Assembly (NCBI RefSeq): GCF_013778455.1
Contig: NZ_JACEHE010000004.1
Span: forward strand, 347,028 to 411,027
Direction of reading: 5' to 3'
DNA length: 64,000 nt
Source: Streptomyces himalayensis subsp. himalayensis
GTDB taxonomy: Bacteria > Actinomycetota > Actinomycetes > Streptomycetales > Streptomycetaceae
The notes below the pieces were generated by a model. It had not been told where the DNA came from. It saw nothing but the letters and a program-made list of their open reading frames with translations, and did no database searches. This document shows positions 17,792 to 26,792 of the stretch, one piece after another (positions within the stretch are counted from its first letter, which is position 1; the number at the start of each line of letters is the position of its first letter). The position numbers were made by a program, and so were the translations under genes.

Positions 17792-19360
17792 ATGGCGACA
17801 GGTACGTCCGCCGACAAGGCACGCCGCGCCCACCCGGTCCGCCAGGCCGCGAAGGCCGGGAGGATCCCGTGGGCGCTGGGCCTTCCCGCGACGGTGGCCG
17901 CCGTCCTCGCGGTGCTCCCGCTCGGCTACCTCGCGGTGCGCGCGCTCGAGCACGGGCCCCGCTACGCCTGGGACATCGTCGCCACAGAGCGCACCGCCGT
18001 GCTGCTCGGCCGCAGCATCGGCCTGGCCGCCGTCGTCGTGGCGGTCTGCCTCGTCCTCGGCGTCTCGCTGGCGTGGCTGACCACCCGTACGGCACTGCCG
18101 TGGGCGGACGGCTGGGCGGTGCTGGTCACGCTGCCCCTGGCCGTGCCCAGCTACGTCGCCGCCTTCGCCTGGCTGTCCGCCGCGCCGCAACTGGCCGGGT
18201 TCTCCGGGGCCGCGCTCTCCCTGACCCTGGTGAGCTTCCCGTACGTCCATCTGCCGGTCGCCGCAGCGCTCCGCGGCACCGACCCCGCACAGGAGGAGGC
18301 CGCCCGCTCCCTCGGTCTCGGGCCGGTGCGCACCTTCTGGCGCGTCACCCTGCCGCAACTGCGCCCGGCCGCGGCCGGTGGCTCGGTACTGGTGGCGCTG
18401 TATGTGTTCTCCGACTTCGGCGCGGTCTCGTTGATGCGGTACGACACCTTCACCCGCGGCATCTACACCTCGTACCGGGCGTCCTTCGACCGCACCCCGG
18501 CCGCCGCGCTCAGCGTCGTCCTGGTCGCCCTTACCGTGGCCCTGGTCGCCGCCGAGGCGCGGACCCGCGGGCGGGCCGCCTACACACGGACCGGCACCGG
18601 CACCGCACGCCCGGCGGACCGGGCCCCGTTGGGTAAGTGGGCCCTGCCTTCGCTGAGTTGGTGCGGCGCCGTCACGGCCGCTGCCGTCGTCTTCCCGCTC
18701 GGCACGCTCGGGTACTGGCTGGCCGCCGGCGACTCCGCCACCTGGGACCCGGCGCGGCTCGCCGAGACCGCCTGGGCCACCCTCGGCGTCGCCGCCGCGG
18801 GCGCCGCGCTGACCACCGTCCTCGCCCTGCCCATCGGCGTGATCGCCGCCCGCCACCGGGGCCGTGTCGCCCACCTCCTGGAACAGGCCGCCTACGCGGG
18901 CCACGCCCTTCCGGGCATCACCATCGCCCTCTCGCTCGTGTTCTTCGCGGTGCGCTACGCCCACCCGCTGTACCAGGAACTCCCTCTGCTGGTCGGTGCG
19001 TACGCGGTGCTGTTCCTGCCCGTCGCGGTCGCCGCCACGCGCGCCGCGGTCCTCCAGGCCCCGCCCGTACTGGAGGACGTGGCGCGCTCACTGGGCCGGG
19101 GACCCTGGCGCGTCCTGCGCGAGGTCACCGTGCCGCTCGCGGCTCCCGGTGTGGCGGCCGGAGCCGCGCTGACCTTCGTGGTGTGCATGAAGGAACTGCC
19201 CGCCACCCTGTTGCTGCGCCCCACCGGCATGGACACGCTGGCCACCCGTCTGTGGACGGAGACCGGCGTCGGGTCCTTCGCCGCCGCGGCTCCGTACGCC
19301 GCCGCGCTGATCCTGCTGGCGGCGATCCCCTCCTACCTCCTCGGGAGGCACCGCACATGA
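17792..19360 (+). CDS. Ferric iron ABC transporter, permease (FbpB-like)
   Basis: A 522-residue membrane protein with two tandem binding-protein-dependent permease modules, about 12 helices. EAA-type loops occur near residues 165-185 (EEAARSLGLGPVRTFWRVTL) and 425-445 (VARSLGRGPWRVLREVTVPL), where the ATPase docks. Two modules in one chain is the usual FbpB/SfuB arrangement. It starts 13 bp after the binding-protein stop and its TGA overlaps the ATPase ATG, so the three genes are translated together. Confidence 0.9.
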   Translation: MATGTSADKARRAHPVRQAAKAGRIPWALGLPATVAAVLAVLPLGYLAVRALEHGPRYAWDIVATERTAVLLGRSIGLAAVVVAVCLVLGVSLAWLTTRTALPWADGWAVLVTLPLAVPSYVAAFAWLSAAPQLAGFSGAALSLTLVSFPYVHLPVAAALRGTDPAQEEAARSLGLGPVRTFWRVTLPQLRPAAAGGSVLVALYVFSDFGAVSLMRYDTFTRGIYTSYRASFDRTPAAALSVVLVALTVALVAAEARTRGRAAYTRTGTGTARPADRAPLGKWALPSLSWCGAVTAAAVVFPLGTLGYWLAAGDSATWDPARLAETAWATLGVAAAGAALTTVLALPIGVIAARHRGRVAHLLEQAAYAGHALPGITIALSLVFFAVRYAHPLYQELPLLVGAYAVLFLPVAVAATRAAVLQAPPVLEDVARSLGRGPWRVLREVTVPLAAPGVAAGAALTFVVCMKELPATLLLRPTGMDTLATRLWTETGVGSFAAAAPYAAALILLAAIPSYLLGRHRT

Positions 19361-20394
19361 CCGAACTGCGTATCGAGGGCCTGTCAAAGGCCTACGGCCC
19401 TGACGCGCCGAACGTCCTCGACGGGCTCGACCTCACCGTCCCGGGCGGCGCCCTGGCCGCGGTGCTCGGCCCTTCGGGCTGCGGCAAGACCACCCTGCTG
19501 CGCATCATCGCGGGCTTCCTGCGCGCCGACGCGGGCAGCGTAACCGTCGGTGGACGTGTCCTGACCGGGCCCGGAGTGCATCTGCCTCCCGAGCGGCGCC
19601 GCATCGGAATCGTGCCCCAAGAGGGTGCGCTCTTCCCGCACTTGAGCGTCGGACGGAACGTGGCGTTCGGCCTGACAGGCCTCGACCGGACCGCGCGCCG
19701 CCGCCGTACGGAGACGATGCTGGACCTGGTGGGATTGGCGGGCTACGGCGAGCGGATGCCCCACGAGCTCTCCGGCGGCCAGCAGCAGCGGATCGCCCTG
19801 GCCCGCGCCCTGGCACCGCAGCCCGCACTGGTACTGCTCGACGAGCCGTTCAACGCCCTCGACAGCGCCCTGCGGGCGGGGGTCCGCGCCGACGTCCGCT
19901 CGGCCCTGCGGCTCAGCGGGGCCACCGCCGTTCTGGTCACCCACGACCAGCAGGAGGCCCTGTCCACCGCCGACCTCGTCGCGGTCGTACGGGACGGCCG
20001 CGTGGTCCAGTGCGACACCCCGCAGCAGGTCTATCAGCACCCGGCGGACCCCTGGGTCGCCGGATTCGTCGGCGACGCCGTCCTCCTCCCGGCGACCGCG
20101 GACAACGGCAAAGCCGTCACCGCCCTGGGCACCATCCCGCTCGTCAAGGGGGAGGCACCGGCCACCGGCACCGCACTTCTCCGTCCGGAGCAGCTCCAGC
20201 TCACCGACGCCGCGTCCGCGGCAGCGGGCGGTACGGTCACCGACGTGCGGTACTTCGGCCACGACGCCATGGTCACCGTGGCGGTCGACGGCCTCGACGA
20301 GCCCGTGGACGTCCGTGCCGTGGGACCCCTCGCCGTACAGCCCGGCCAGCGCACCCGCATCCGGGTCAGGGGCGAAGCACTGCTGCACGCGTGA
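19357..20394 (+). CDS. Ferric iron ABC transporter, ATPase (FbpC-like)
   Basis: A 345-residue ABC ATPase: Walker A GPSGCGKTT (about 37-45), Q-loop VPQEGALFPH, signature LSGGQQQRIALARAL (about 134-148), Walker B LVLLDEPFNALD and switch VTHDQQEA. The C-terminal 110 residues form a TOBE-like regulatory domain, usual for Fbp/Pot-type importers. The ATG overlaps the permease stop by four bases. The start is fixed by homology; a long in-frame upstream extension is non-coding shadow. Confidence 0.95.
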   Translation: MTELRIEGLSKAYGPDAPNVLDGLDLTVPGGALAAVLGPSGCGKTTLLRIIAGFLRADAGSVTVGGRVLTGPGVHLPPERRRIGIVPQEGALFPHLSVGRNVAFGLTGLDRTARRRRTETMLDLVGLAGYGERMPHELSGGQQQRIALARALAPQPALVLLDEPFNALDSALRAGVRADVRSALRLSGATAVLVTHDQQEALSTADLVAVVRDGRVVQCDTPQQVYQHPADPWVAGFVGDAVLLPATADNGKAVTALGTIPLVKGEAPATGTALLRPEQLQLTDAASAAAGGTVTDVRYFGHDAMVTVAVDGLDEPVDVRAVGPLAVQPGQRTRIRVRGEALLHA

Positions 20395-20401
20395 GGCAGT
20401 A

Positions 20402-20625
20402 AGAGGTGCTCACAAAATGGGAGTCCGATCAGCTCGAGGCGCCTGGTGCGTGCGATCGCAAGGCGCCGGAAGACCCTCGATGGGGGCACCTCCCTTGCCC
20501 TTAAGGCAATGGGGGAGGAGCTACTAGGGTGTTTCGGCAACGCGGCGTGGGGGCACCTCCCAGCGTTAGCTGGGGGAGTGCGTGCCAGGCGCCTCGAGCC
20601 GGGCGCCCATTTTGTGAGCACCTCT
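20402..20625. mobile_element. MITE-like element B, 20-bp perfect terminal inverted repeats
   Basis: A 224-bp non-coding element with ends AGAGGTGCTCACAAAATGGG (20402-20421) and its exact complement at 20606-20625. The interior at 20445-20545 is the reverse complement of the interior of element A (94 of 101 bases), though the ends are unrelated. A second palindrome, CTCCCAGCGTTAGCTGGGGGAG, lies in the right half. It sits 7 bp after the iron ATPase gene. The same left end recurs at 63971-64000, identical over 30 bp. No clear target duplication is seen. Confidence 0.75.
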
Positions 20626-20652
20626 AAGGCGGTTGCGCAGGCGGACGCCCGG

Positions 20653-21213
20653 TCAGCTCCGCGCGGGCAACTGTGGCCTCGGCGCCGCGTTCCCGAGCCG
20701 GATACCGCTGAACCCCAGCGTGCTGTCGATCACCGCGTCCCAGAACGCCCAGAGGTTGTCGAGCACGCGCAGCTGGATGCCCGCCTCCCTGTGGAGCTCG
20801 AGAAGATCGCCGACGGGCTCGGCGGGGCCGAGCGGCTCGACGGGCTCGACGGCCACGTGGGCGTGCGGCACCGGCTCGCCGAACGGCCGGAACGGGGCGG
20901 TCGGCAACCTGTACGCGAACAGTTCGACGCTGAGGAACCGCTGCACCCAGCCGTACTCGATCGCATGCACGCGCTCACCGCCGCCCGGGCCGAGAACGCG
21001 CTCACGGTCGGTTTCGGAGGTGCCCGGCACGGTCCAGGCCATGGCACGCGGACACTGGCGGGGGAACCAGTAGTCCGGGGCCCGGACATCGTCGACGGCC
21101 CACACGTACGCCTCCGATTGCCGGGCCGTGGCGGCGACGTGCGGACGGAACACGGTGATGGCGGGGTCTTCCGAGAAGTGCAGGACTTCACCAGGTCGTG
21201 GACGCATGGTCAC
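20653..21213 (-). CDS. DUF6886 family protein
   Basis: A 186-residue soluble protein resembling the actinobacterial DUF6886 family, with LHFSEDPAITVFRPH at the N-terminus, VWAVDDVRAPDYWFPRQCPR near residue 42, and a Tyr/Trp-rich middle. The biochemical role of the family is not known to me. The GTG at 21213 or ATG at 21207 may start it; neither has a strong ribosome site. It is divergent from the aminotransferase gene across 175 bp and ends 27 bp from element B. Confidence 0.7.
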   Translation of the reverse strand: MTMRPRPGEVLHFSEDPAITVFRPHVAATARQSEAYVWAVDDVRAPDYWFPRQCPRAMAWTVPGTSETDRERVLGPGGGERVHAIEYGWVQRFLSVELFAYRLPTAPFRPFGEPVPHAHVAVEPVEPLGPAEPVGDLLELHREAGIQLRVLDNLWAFWDAVIDSTLGFSGIRLGNAAPRPQLPARS

Positions 21214-21388
21214 TGGTCTACCGCAGAGCCGCCACCGGGCGTCGCGTCATCCGCCGGGAACACCGGCTCCTCGACGGCGTCGAGGTGCCGGGCACAGGCG
21301 CCGAGGCGTCGGCCTCGCTCTTTGCCGTTGGCGCCGTTCTTGATGGATACGCAGGGCACTTCCTGCGCCGCATGCCTATGTTGATCTC

Positions 21389-22573
21389 ATGAGTGCAGAA
21401 CTCGGCCAGGAAACCGGTGCCGTGGAGGCCAACCCACTGTGTCGCCTCTCCCTTGACCAGCTGCGACGGCGTACGAGCATGAAATGGCGCACGTACCCGG
21501 AAGACGTATTGCCGCTGTGGGTGGCCGAGATGGACGTGCCCCTGGCCGAACCGGTCGCGCGGGCCATCACGGACGCGGTCGCGCTCGGCGACACCGGCTA
21601 TCCCGCGGGCACGGCCTACGCCGAGGCGCTCGCCGAGTTCGCGCGGAAGCGGTGGAGCTGGAAGGGGCCGGCGGTGGAGCGTACGGCGATCGTGCCCGAT
21701 GTGATGCTGGGCGTGGTCGAGATGCTCAGGCTGGTCACCGGGCCCGGCGACGCCGTGGTGGTCAACTGCCCTGTCTATCCGCCGTTCTACCAGTTCGTAC
21801 GGCACATGGACCGGCGGATCGTCGAAGCGCCCCTCGGCCCGGACCAGCGGATCGACCTCGCCGCGCTGCGGGACGCCTTCGCGCGGGCTGCCGGCAGCGG
21901 GCGGCGTGCCGCGTTTCTGCTGTGCAGCCCGCACAATCCGACCGGCACGGTGCACACCCTCGAAGAACTGACCGCAGTCGCCGCGCTGGCCGACCGGCAC
22001 GGCGTACGGGTCGTCGCGGACGAGATCCATGCCCCGGTCGTCGCCCCGGGAGCGGCGTTCGTTCCCTATCTGAGTGTTCCGGACGCGGCGAGCGGGCTGT
22101 CCCTGATGTCCGCGTCCAAGGCGTGGAACCTGGCCGGGCTCAAGGCCGCGCTGGCCGTCGCGGGCCCGGCGGCGGCCGGGGACCTCGCCAAGCTCCCCGA
22201 GGAGGTAAGCCATGGACCCAGCCACGTCGGCGTACTCGCCCACACCGCCGCCCTCCGCGACGGCGGCGCCTGGCTCGACGCGCTGCTCGCCGGACTCGAC
22301 GACAACCGCCGCCTGCTCGCGGATCTGCTGGCCGAACAGCTCCCGGACATACGGTACGAGCCCGCACCGGGCACCTGTCTGGCCTGGCTCGACTGCCGCG
22401 CCCTCGGCCTCGGCGACGATCCGGCCGCCGTCTTCCTGGAGCGGGGACGTGTCGCCCTGAGCTCCGGTACGGCTTTCGGCACGGGCGGGCGGGGCCACGC
22501 CCGGCTCAACCTGGCCACCTCTCCGGAACTGATCACGGAGGCGGTACGCCGCATGGCGGCCGCTGTGGCCTGA
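21389..22573 (+). CDS. MalY/PatB-type aminotransferase / cystathionine beta-lyase
   Basis: A 394-residue PLP-dependent class I/II enzyme. [15 protein letters not shown] is near residue 180, [10 protein letters not shown] near 208, and the PLP-lysine sits in [12 protein letters not shown] near residue 236. The opening [19 protein letters not shown] is characteristic of the MalY/PatB C-S lyase branch, so cleavage of cystathionine or related thioethers is more likely than transamination. It stands alone. The following 282 bp hold two CATTGACC motifs and the leader of the next gene. Confidence 0.85.
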   Translation: MSAELGQETGAVEANPLCRLSLDQLRRRTSMKWRTYPEDVLPLWVAEMDVPLAEPVARAITDAVALGDTGYPAGTAYAEALAEFARKRWSWKGPAVERTAIVPDVMLGVVEMLRLVTGPGDAVVVNCPVYPPFYQFVRHMDRRIVEAPLGPDQRIDLAALRDAFARAAGSGRRAAFLLCSPHNPTGTVHTLEELTAVAALADRHGVRVVADEIHAPVVAPGAAFVPYLSVPDAASGLSLMSASKAWNLAGLKAALAVAGPAAAGDLAKLPEEVSHGPSHVGVLAHTAALRDGGAWLDALLAGLDDNRRLLADLLAEQLPDIRYEPAPGTCLAWLDCRALGLGDDPAAVFLERGRVALSSGTAFGTGGRGHARLNLATSPELITEAVRRMAAAVA

Positions 22574-22855
22574 CCGCGAGTCAGGAGCGCCAGGCGGGCT
22601 CCCAGGTCCTTGACGCCGCACCTGGCACCCGATTCCGGCCGCGCCTGCCACCCGACCCCGCCCTCGCGCCTGCCACCTGACTTCTGCGCCGGGGACGCGC
22701 ATTGACCGCATTGACCTGATCGTTACGTGGACCAATGGGGCAAGTGACATCTTCTGGTACCTATGTGGAATCACACGTCTTGACGGGTTGATCAATAACG
22801 CAGGAAGCTGAGCCGCCCCCCACGGCGTCCCCTCACTTCCCACGTTGGATTGCCC

Positions 22856-23527
22856 ATGCGCACGCTCGCTCACGCCAGCGCGACCGCGGCCGCCGTCGCG
22901 GTCTCGCTCGTCCTCGCTCCTTCCGCAGTCGCCACCGCTCCAGGCGACAACGGCACCGTGAAGATTCACGACGCCACCACCGGTGAGGAACTCCGCAAGA
23001 ACGAACCGCACGTCTGCACCTTCTACCTCGACGCCTTCGGCTTCGACGCCGGCCAGCAGGTCGACTGGCACATCGAGGCGTGGGCCCCGACGGCCGACGT
23101 CAAGGGCGAGACCGTCAAGACCGGTTCGCTGACCCTCGACGCCGAAGGTCACGGCCGCACGGACGACCTGTCCCTCCCGGACGGCCACTACAAGCTGTTC
23201 TGGAACTTCGACGGCGAGAACGGCAGCGCCAAGCACAAGGTCTTCTGGACCGACTGCGAGGACGACACCGAGCCGGGAGCCACCACGCCCTCCGGATCCG
23301 CGTCCGCCACGCCGTCCGACGCCGTCGAGCCCACGTCGTCCGCGTCGCCGGGCGAGGCGGCCCCGGCGGCCTCGTCCTCCCCCTCTGCACAGGGCGCCGC
23401 CGGCGACCTGGCCGAGACCGGCAGCGGCGCCCCGGTCGGCATCCTGTCGACGGCGGCGGCAGCCCTGCTCGCGACGGGCGGCTATCTGGTGTTCCGTCGC
23501 CGGAAGTCCGCGTCCGGCCAGAGCTGA
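22856..23527 (+). CDS. LAXTG-anchored surface protein
   Basis: A 223-residue exported protein: signal peptide (residues 1-27, cleavage after SAVA), a compact domain of about 115 residues with two cysteines (HVCTFYLDAF and FWTDCEDD), then a Ser/Pro/Ala-rich stalk. It ends with the sorting signal LAETG, a hydrophobic helix and the tail RRRKSASGQS. LAXTG is the motif used by class E sortases in Streptomyces, so covalent wall attachment is expected. No sortase gene is in the window. A strong terminator follows the stop. The ATG at 22856 is preferred to an in-frame TTG at 22850. Confidence 0.85.
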   Translation: MRTLAHASATAAAVAVSLVLAPSAVATAPGDNGTVKIHDATTGEELRKNEPHVCTFYLDAFGFDAGQQVDWHIEAWAPTADVKGETVKTGSLTLDAEGHGRTDDLSLPDGHYKLFWNFDGENGSAKHKVFWTDCEDDTEPGATTPSGSASATPSDAVEPTSSASPGEAAPAASSSPSAQGAAGDLAETGSGAPVGILSTAAAALLATGGYLVFRRRKSASGQS

Positions 23528-23553
23528 CCGCTACCGGCCGACTGACACGCGAC

Positions 23554-23587
23554 GGTGCCCCCGTGCTCGTACGAGTACGGGGGCACC
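23554..23587. terminator. Strong 34-nt palindromic terminator
   Basis: GGTGCCCCCGT and ACGGGGGCACC form an 11-bp perfect stem. The inner CTCGTACGAG extends it, with one G/T mismatch, to a nearly continuous palindrome. It lies 27 bp after the LAXTG gene and 69 bp from the convergent PhyH stop, so it may serve both. Confidence 0.75.
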
Positions 23588-23655
23588 GCGCTGTCCGGGA
23601 GGATGAGCATGCACACGACCCGGTGCCGGAAGTCGCCCGACGAAGGCGACGAAGG

Positions 23656-24489
23656 TCAGTGCGGACCGTCGGGAGCGAACTCCGTGCCGCAGGGGCCGGC
23701 GCCCTCGCTCTCCGGGAGCGCGATGCGGTGGCCGTCCATCGTCAAGGTGTCGTACCAGCTGCCGATCCGCTCCGCCGAGCGGCCCGCGTAGTGGCAGATG
23801 AACGAGCGGCGGAAGCGGTCGGTGGTTCGGTTCGGGTAGGAACCGTGGACCAGGCTGCCGTTGAAGAAGAGGACATCGCCGGGGGCCATGTCGACGGGCA
23901 CGGCGGTCAGGCCGGGCGGCGGAGGCACGTACTCACGCGCGAACGACATGTCCGCGTCCGCCTCCTCCGGGCAGAACAGGTCCATCCGGTGCGTGCCCGG
24001 CACCACTTCCAGGCCGCCGTTGGCCCGGTCGATCACATCGCAGGCGATCCACGCGGCCACACAGGTGCCCGGCTCCACGCGTAGATAGAAGTTGTCCTGG
24101 TGCAGCGCCTGTCCGCGTGCGCCCGGCGGCTTGAAGTAGAACATGCTCTGCGCGGCCAGGACTTCCTCGCCCAGCAGGGTCTCGAGGACGTCGCGCAGCC
24201 GCGGTTCGAGGAGGAAGCGCAGGGCCAGGTCGTTGATCCGATGCGGGTGCATCACCCGGGGGTAGCGGTGCAGCGGATCGGCGCCGCCGGTCTCGGTCGC
24301 GCGTGGCTCGAAGTGCCCGGGGAGGGGACCGGCGGCGTGCAGGGCCGTGAACTCCGCGTTGAGTTCGGCGATTTCGGCTGTGTCGAACAGGGAGCGAAGC
24401 ACCGTGAAGCCCTCTTCGTCGAACTGCCGGCGGGCGGCTTCGGGCAGCGCGGCCCCGTCGCTGTCGACGCCCATGTCTGTGACTGTCAT
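23656..24489 (-). CDS. Phytanoyl-CoA dioxygenase (PhyH) family protein
   Basis: A 277-residue non-haem Fe(II)/2-oxoglutarate oxygenase. The iron ligands are visible as HQD in ALHQDNFYLRVEP (about residue 130) and the distal His in LVHGSYPNRT (about 218), with an Arg further on for 2-oxoglutarate. It would hydroxylate an unknown small substrate. It is divergent from an AraC regulator across 70 bp, an arrangement that suggests direct control. It is a different subfamily from the PhyH at 42076. Confidence 0.85.
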   Translation of the reverse strand: MTVTDMGVDSDGAALPEAARRQFDEEGFTVLRSLFDTAEIAELNAEFTALHAAGPLPGHFEPRATETGGADPLHRYPRVMHPHRINDLALRFLLEPRLRDVLETLLGEEVLAAQSMFYFKPPGARGQALHQDNFYLRVEPGTCVAAWIACDVIDRANGGLEVVPGTHRMDLFCPEEADADMSFAREYVPPPPGLTAVPVDMAPGDVLFFNGSLVHGSYPNRTTDRFRRSFICHYAGRSAERIGSWYDTLTMDGHRIALPESEGAGPCGTEFAPDGPH

Positions 24490-24559
24490 GCGTTCGACCC
24501 TTCCGGTCGGCGGACTATGCAGGTCACGCTAGGACGTGACCGGAGCGGGGAGGATGCCT

Positions 24560-25573
24560 GTGCGTGCTGATGAATTGCCCGAGGCTGCCGACCCGTCTCC
24601 CGGGGCGTCCGTGGCTGCGCCTGTGCCGGAGCACGGGCCTGGGGGAGAGGCTGCGCTGCCGCGCGCGTCTTCGCGTACCGACCCGTCCCCGCCTCCGGGC
24701 ATGGTGACCATCGGCTGCTTCGACCAGCCGACCGGATATGCCGTGAACCGGCCGCGTGGCGCGGACAGTTGGCTTTTCACCTGGACCACGGGCGGATGCG
24801 GACGGCTGGTCCAGGGCGCGGTGCCCGTGGAGGCCGCCGCGGGGAACCTGGTCGTGCTGGGCCCCGGTATGCCGCACCGGTACGCGGTCGGTCCTGCAGC
24901 GCGGCACTGGGCGTTCTGGTGGGTGCACTGCCAGGCCAGAGCGTCGTGGTCCACATGGCTGCGCCCGTACGCGAGAGGCGACAGGACGTACGCCGTCACG
25001 CCTGTACCCGGCATACAGGGACGCATCGACGCGGCGTTCCACCGGATGCTTGCCGACGCCCGATGGACGGGGCACGGCGCCCCACGGCCGGACACCGGGC
25101 CGACAACCGGGCAGGTCGCCGTCGCCCACGGCACCGCGGCGCGGGAACTGGCGCTCTGCTCCCTGGAGGAGATCGTGCTGATCGCCACCGCTACCGCAGG
25201 CGCCCGTGCGGACCGGCGCGAGTCAGGCATCGACCCGCGCGTGCGGCAGGCCCAGGAACTGATGGATGCCGATCCGGGAGCGCCGCATACGGTGCAGTCG
25301 CTGGCCGCCGAAGTCGCGCTGTCGCCGTCCCGGTTCGCCCACCTGTTCACGCAGCATGTCGGACAGTCACCGATGCGGGCGCTGCAACAAGCCCGGTTGC
25401 GCCATGCCGCCCGGCTGCTGGAGGCCACCGAACTTCCGGCCGAACGGGTGGCCGCACTGTCCGGCTTCACCAGCCCGTTCCACTTCAGCAGGGCCTTCCG
25501 GCAACGGTACGGATCCCCGCCGGGCGCATACCGGTCCGGGGCGCGGCAGCGGGCTTCGGGGGAGCGTCGGTAG
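24560..25573 (+). CDS. AraC-family transcriptional regulator
   Basis: About 337 residues. A low-complexity N-terminus leads into a cupin-like sensor domain (GCFDQPTGYAVNRPRG onward, about residues 48-190). The C-terminal double helix-turn-helix carries LAAEVALSPSRFAHLFTQHV and RVAALSGFTSPFHFSRAFRQ, ending YGSPPGAYR. The GTG at 24560 sits six bases after GGGGAGG; GTG 24536 and ATG 24554 are alternatives. Its likely target is the divergent PhyH promoter. Confidence 0.85.
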   Translation: MRADELPEAADPSPGASVAAPVPEHGPGGEAALPRASSRTDPSPPPGMVTIGCFDQPTGYAVNRPRGADSWLFTWTTGGCGRLVQGAVPVEAAAGNLVVLGPGMPHRYAVGPAARHWAFWWVHCQARASWSTWLRPYARGDRTYAVTPVPGIQGRIDAAFHRMLADARWTGHGAPRPDTGPTTGQVAVAHGTAARELALCSLEEIVLIATATAGARADRRESGIDPRVRQAQELMDADPGAPHTVQSLAAEVALSPSRFAHLFTQHVGQSPMRALQQARLRHAARLLEATELPAERVAALSGFTSPFHFSRAFRQRYGSPPGAYRSGARQRASGERR

Positions 25574-25743
25574 GTGCCGCCGACGGGACTACCGGACTGC
25601 GGAGCTACGGACCTACGGGGCTACGGGGTCCGGGCCCGGGGGAAGCGACACGTCGACCTCCAGCGGCAGCACTGGTTGTTCGCAACGTCAGTTCGTGCGC
25701 CAATAGGCGCAGCCGCCGCCACACCGACGAAAGTGTTCCCGCG

Positions 25744-26721
25744 ATGCAGAGCCAGACCAAGCGCCGTCTCACCGCCCAGCAACTGGACGCCCTTCTCCGG
25801 GAATCCGCCGGGACCGGATGCCGTCTCGAGGCCGAACTGACCGATGGGTGGTTCAACACCGCCTATCGGGTCCTGCTCGACGACGGCCGTCCCGCCATCG
25901 TCAAACTCGCCCCGCCCGCCGAGGTCCCCGTACTGCGCTACGAGCGCGGCATCATGAACACCGAGGCCATGGTCTACCGGCGGGTCGGCGCGGATCCGGC
26001 CGGCATACCCATGCCCGAACTCCTCTTCGCAGGCGACGACTTCCTGGCCATATCCGTGCTGGAGGGCACCCCTTGGGACACGGTGTCCGATGTTCTGCCG
26101 GCCACTGCACAGTCGGCCCTGCGCCACGAGCTCGGCCGGATCACCGCGCGCCTGCACTCACTCAAGACGGAGGACGGCTCCTTCGGCTATCCGGCCCCGG
26201 AGTCCGGGCTGTCCGCGCCCGACTGGCGCGGCGCGTTCACCGCCATGGTCGAGGCCATACTCGACGACGCCGCCCGCTGGGAGTCGCCGCTGGGAATCAG
26301 CCCGGCGGACGTACGAACCCTCGTCGCTGAGGGCGGGTACGCGCTGGACGAGGTCACCGAGCCCCGCCTGGTCCACTTCGACCTGTGGCCCGGCAACGTC
26401 TTCGTCGACGGCTCCGGGGCTCGTGTCACCGGCCTCATCGACCACGAACGGGCCTTCTGGGGCGACCCCGCCGCCGAACTGATCTCCCTCGCCTTCGGAG
26501 GTGACACCGGCCCCGGCAGCGAACTCGTCACGGGCTACACCGAGGCCGGCGGCCAACTCGGCTCCGGACCGGCCCTCCAGCACCGCCTTGCCCTGTACCG
26601 GCTGTACTTGGGCCTGATTCTGGTCGTCGAGTGCGGACCGCGCGGCTACGACACCGAGCGTCTCGCCCACTGCCGAGGGACCTTGGACGGATGGGTGAGC
26701 GACTTGCGCGAGCTGGGATGA
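25744..26721 (+). CDS. Aminoglycoside-phosphotransferase-like kinase (APH family)
   Basis: A 325-residue protein with the APH kinase fold. ATP-site Lys is in RPAIVKLAP (about residue 57), the Brenner motif is HFDLWPGNVFV (catalytic Asp about 219) and the metal-binding stretch is LIDHERAFWGDP (about 240). Family members phosphorylate antibiotics, homoserine, methylthioribose, choline or hydroxyurea; nothing here decides among these. The 170 bp upstream carries short CTACGGGG repeats and no gene. Confidence 0.8.
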   Translation: MQSQTKRRLTAQQLDALLRESAGTGCRLEAELTDGWFNTAYRVLLDDGRPAIVKLAPPAEVPVLRYERGIMNTEAMVYRRVGADPAGIPMPELLFAGDDFLAISVLEGTPWDTVSDVLPATAQSALRHELGRITARLHSLKTEDGSFGYPAPESGLSAPDWRGAFTAMVEAILDDAARWESPLGISPADVRTLVAEGGYALDEVTEPRLVHFDLWPGNVFVDGSGARVTGLIDHERAFWGDPAAELISLAFGGDTGPGSELVTGYTEAGGQLGSGPALQHRLALYRLYLGLILVVECGPRGYDTERLAHCRGTLDGWVSDLRELG

Positions 26722-26792
26722 AGGCCGCCCGGGCCCACTGAGCACGTGGCGCTCGTACGAGCCGTGGACGGAGCGTCGGCGCGCGGAGGTGA

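Noticed and set aside
24529..25470. Minus-strand frame opposite the AraC gene
   Set aside because: No homology; the AraC helix-turn-helix on the plus strand is clear.
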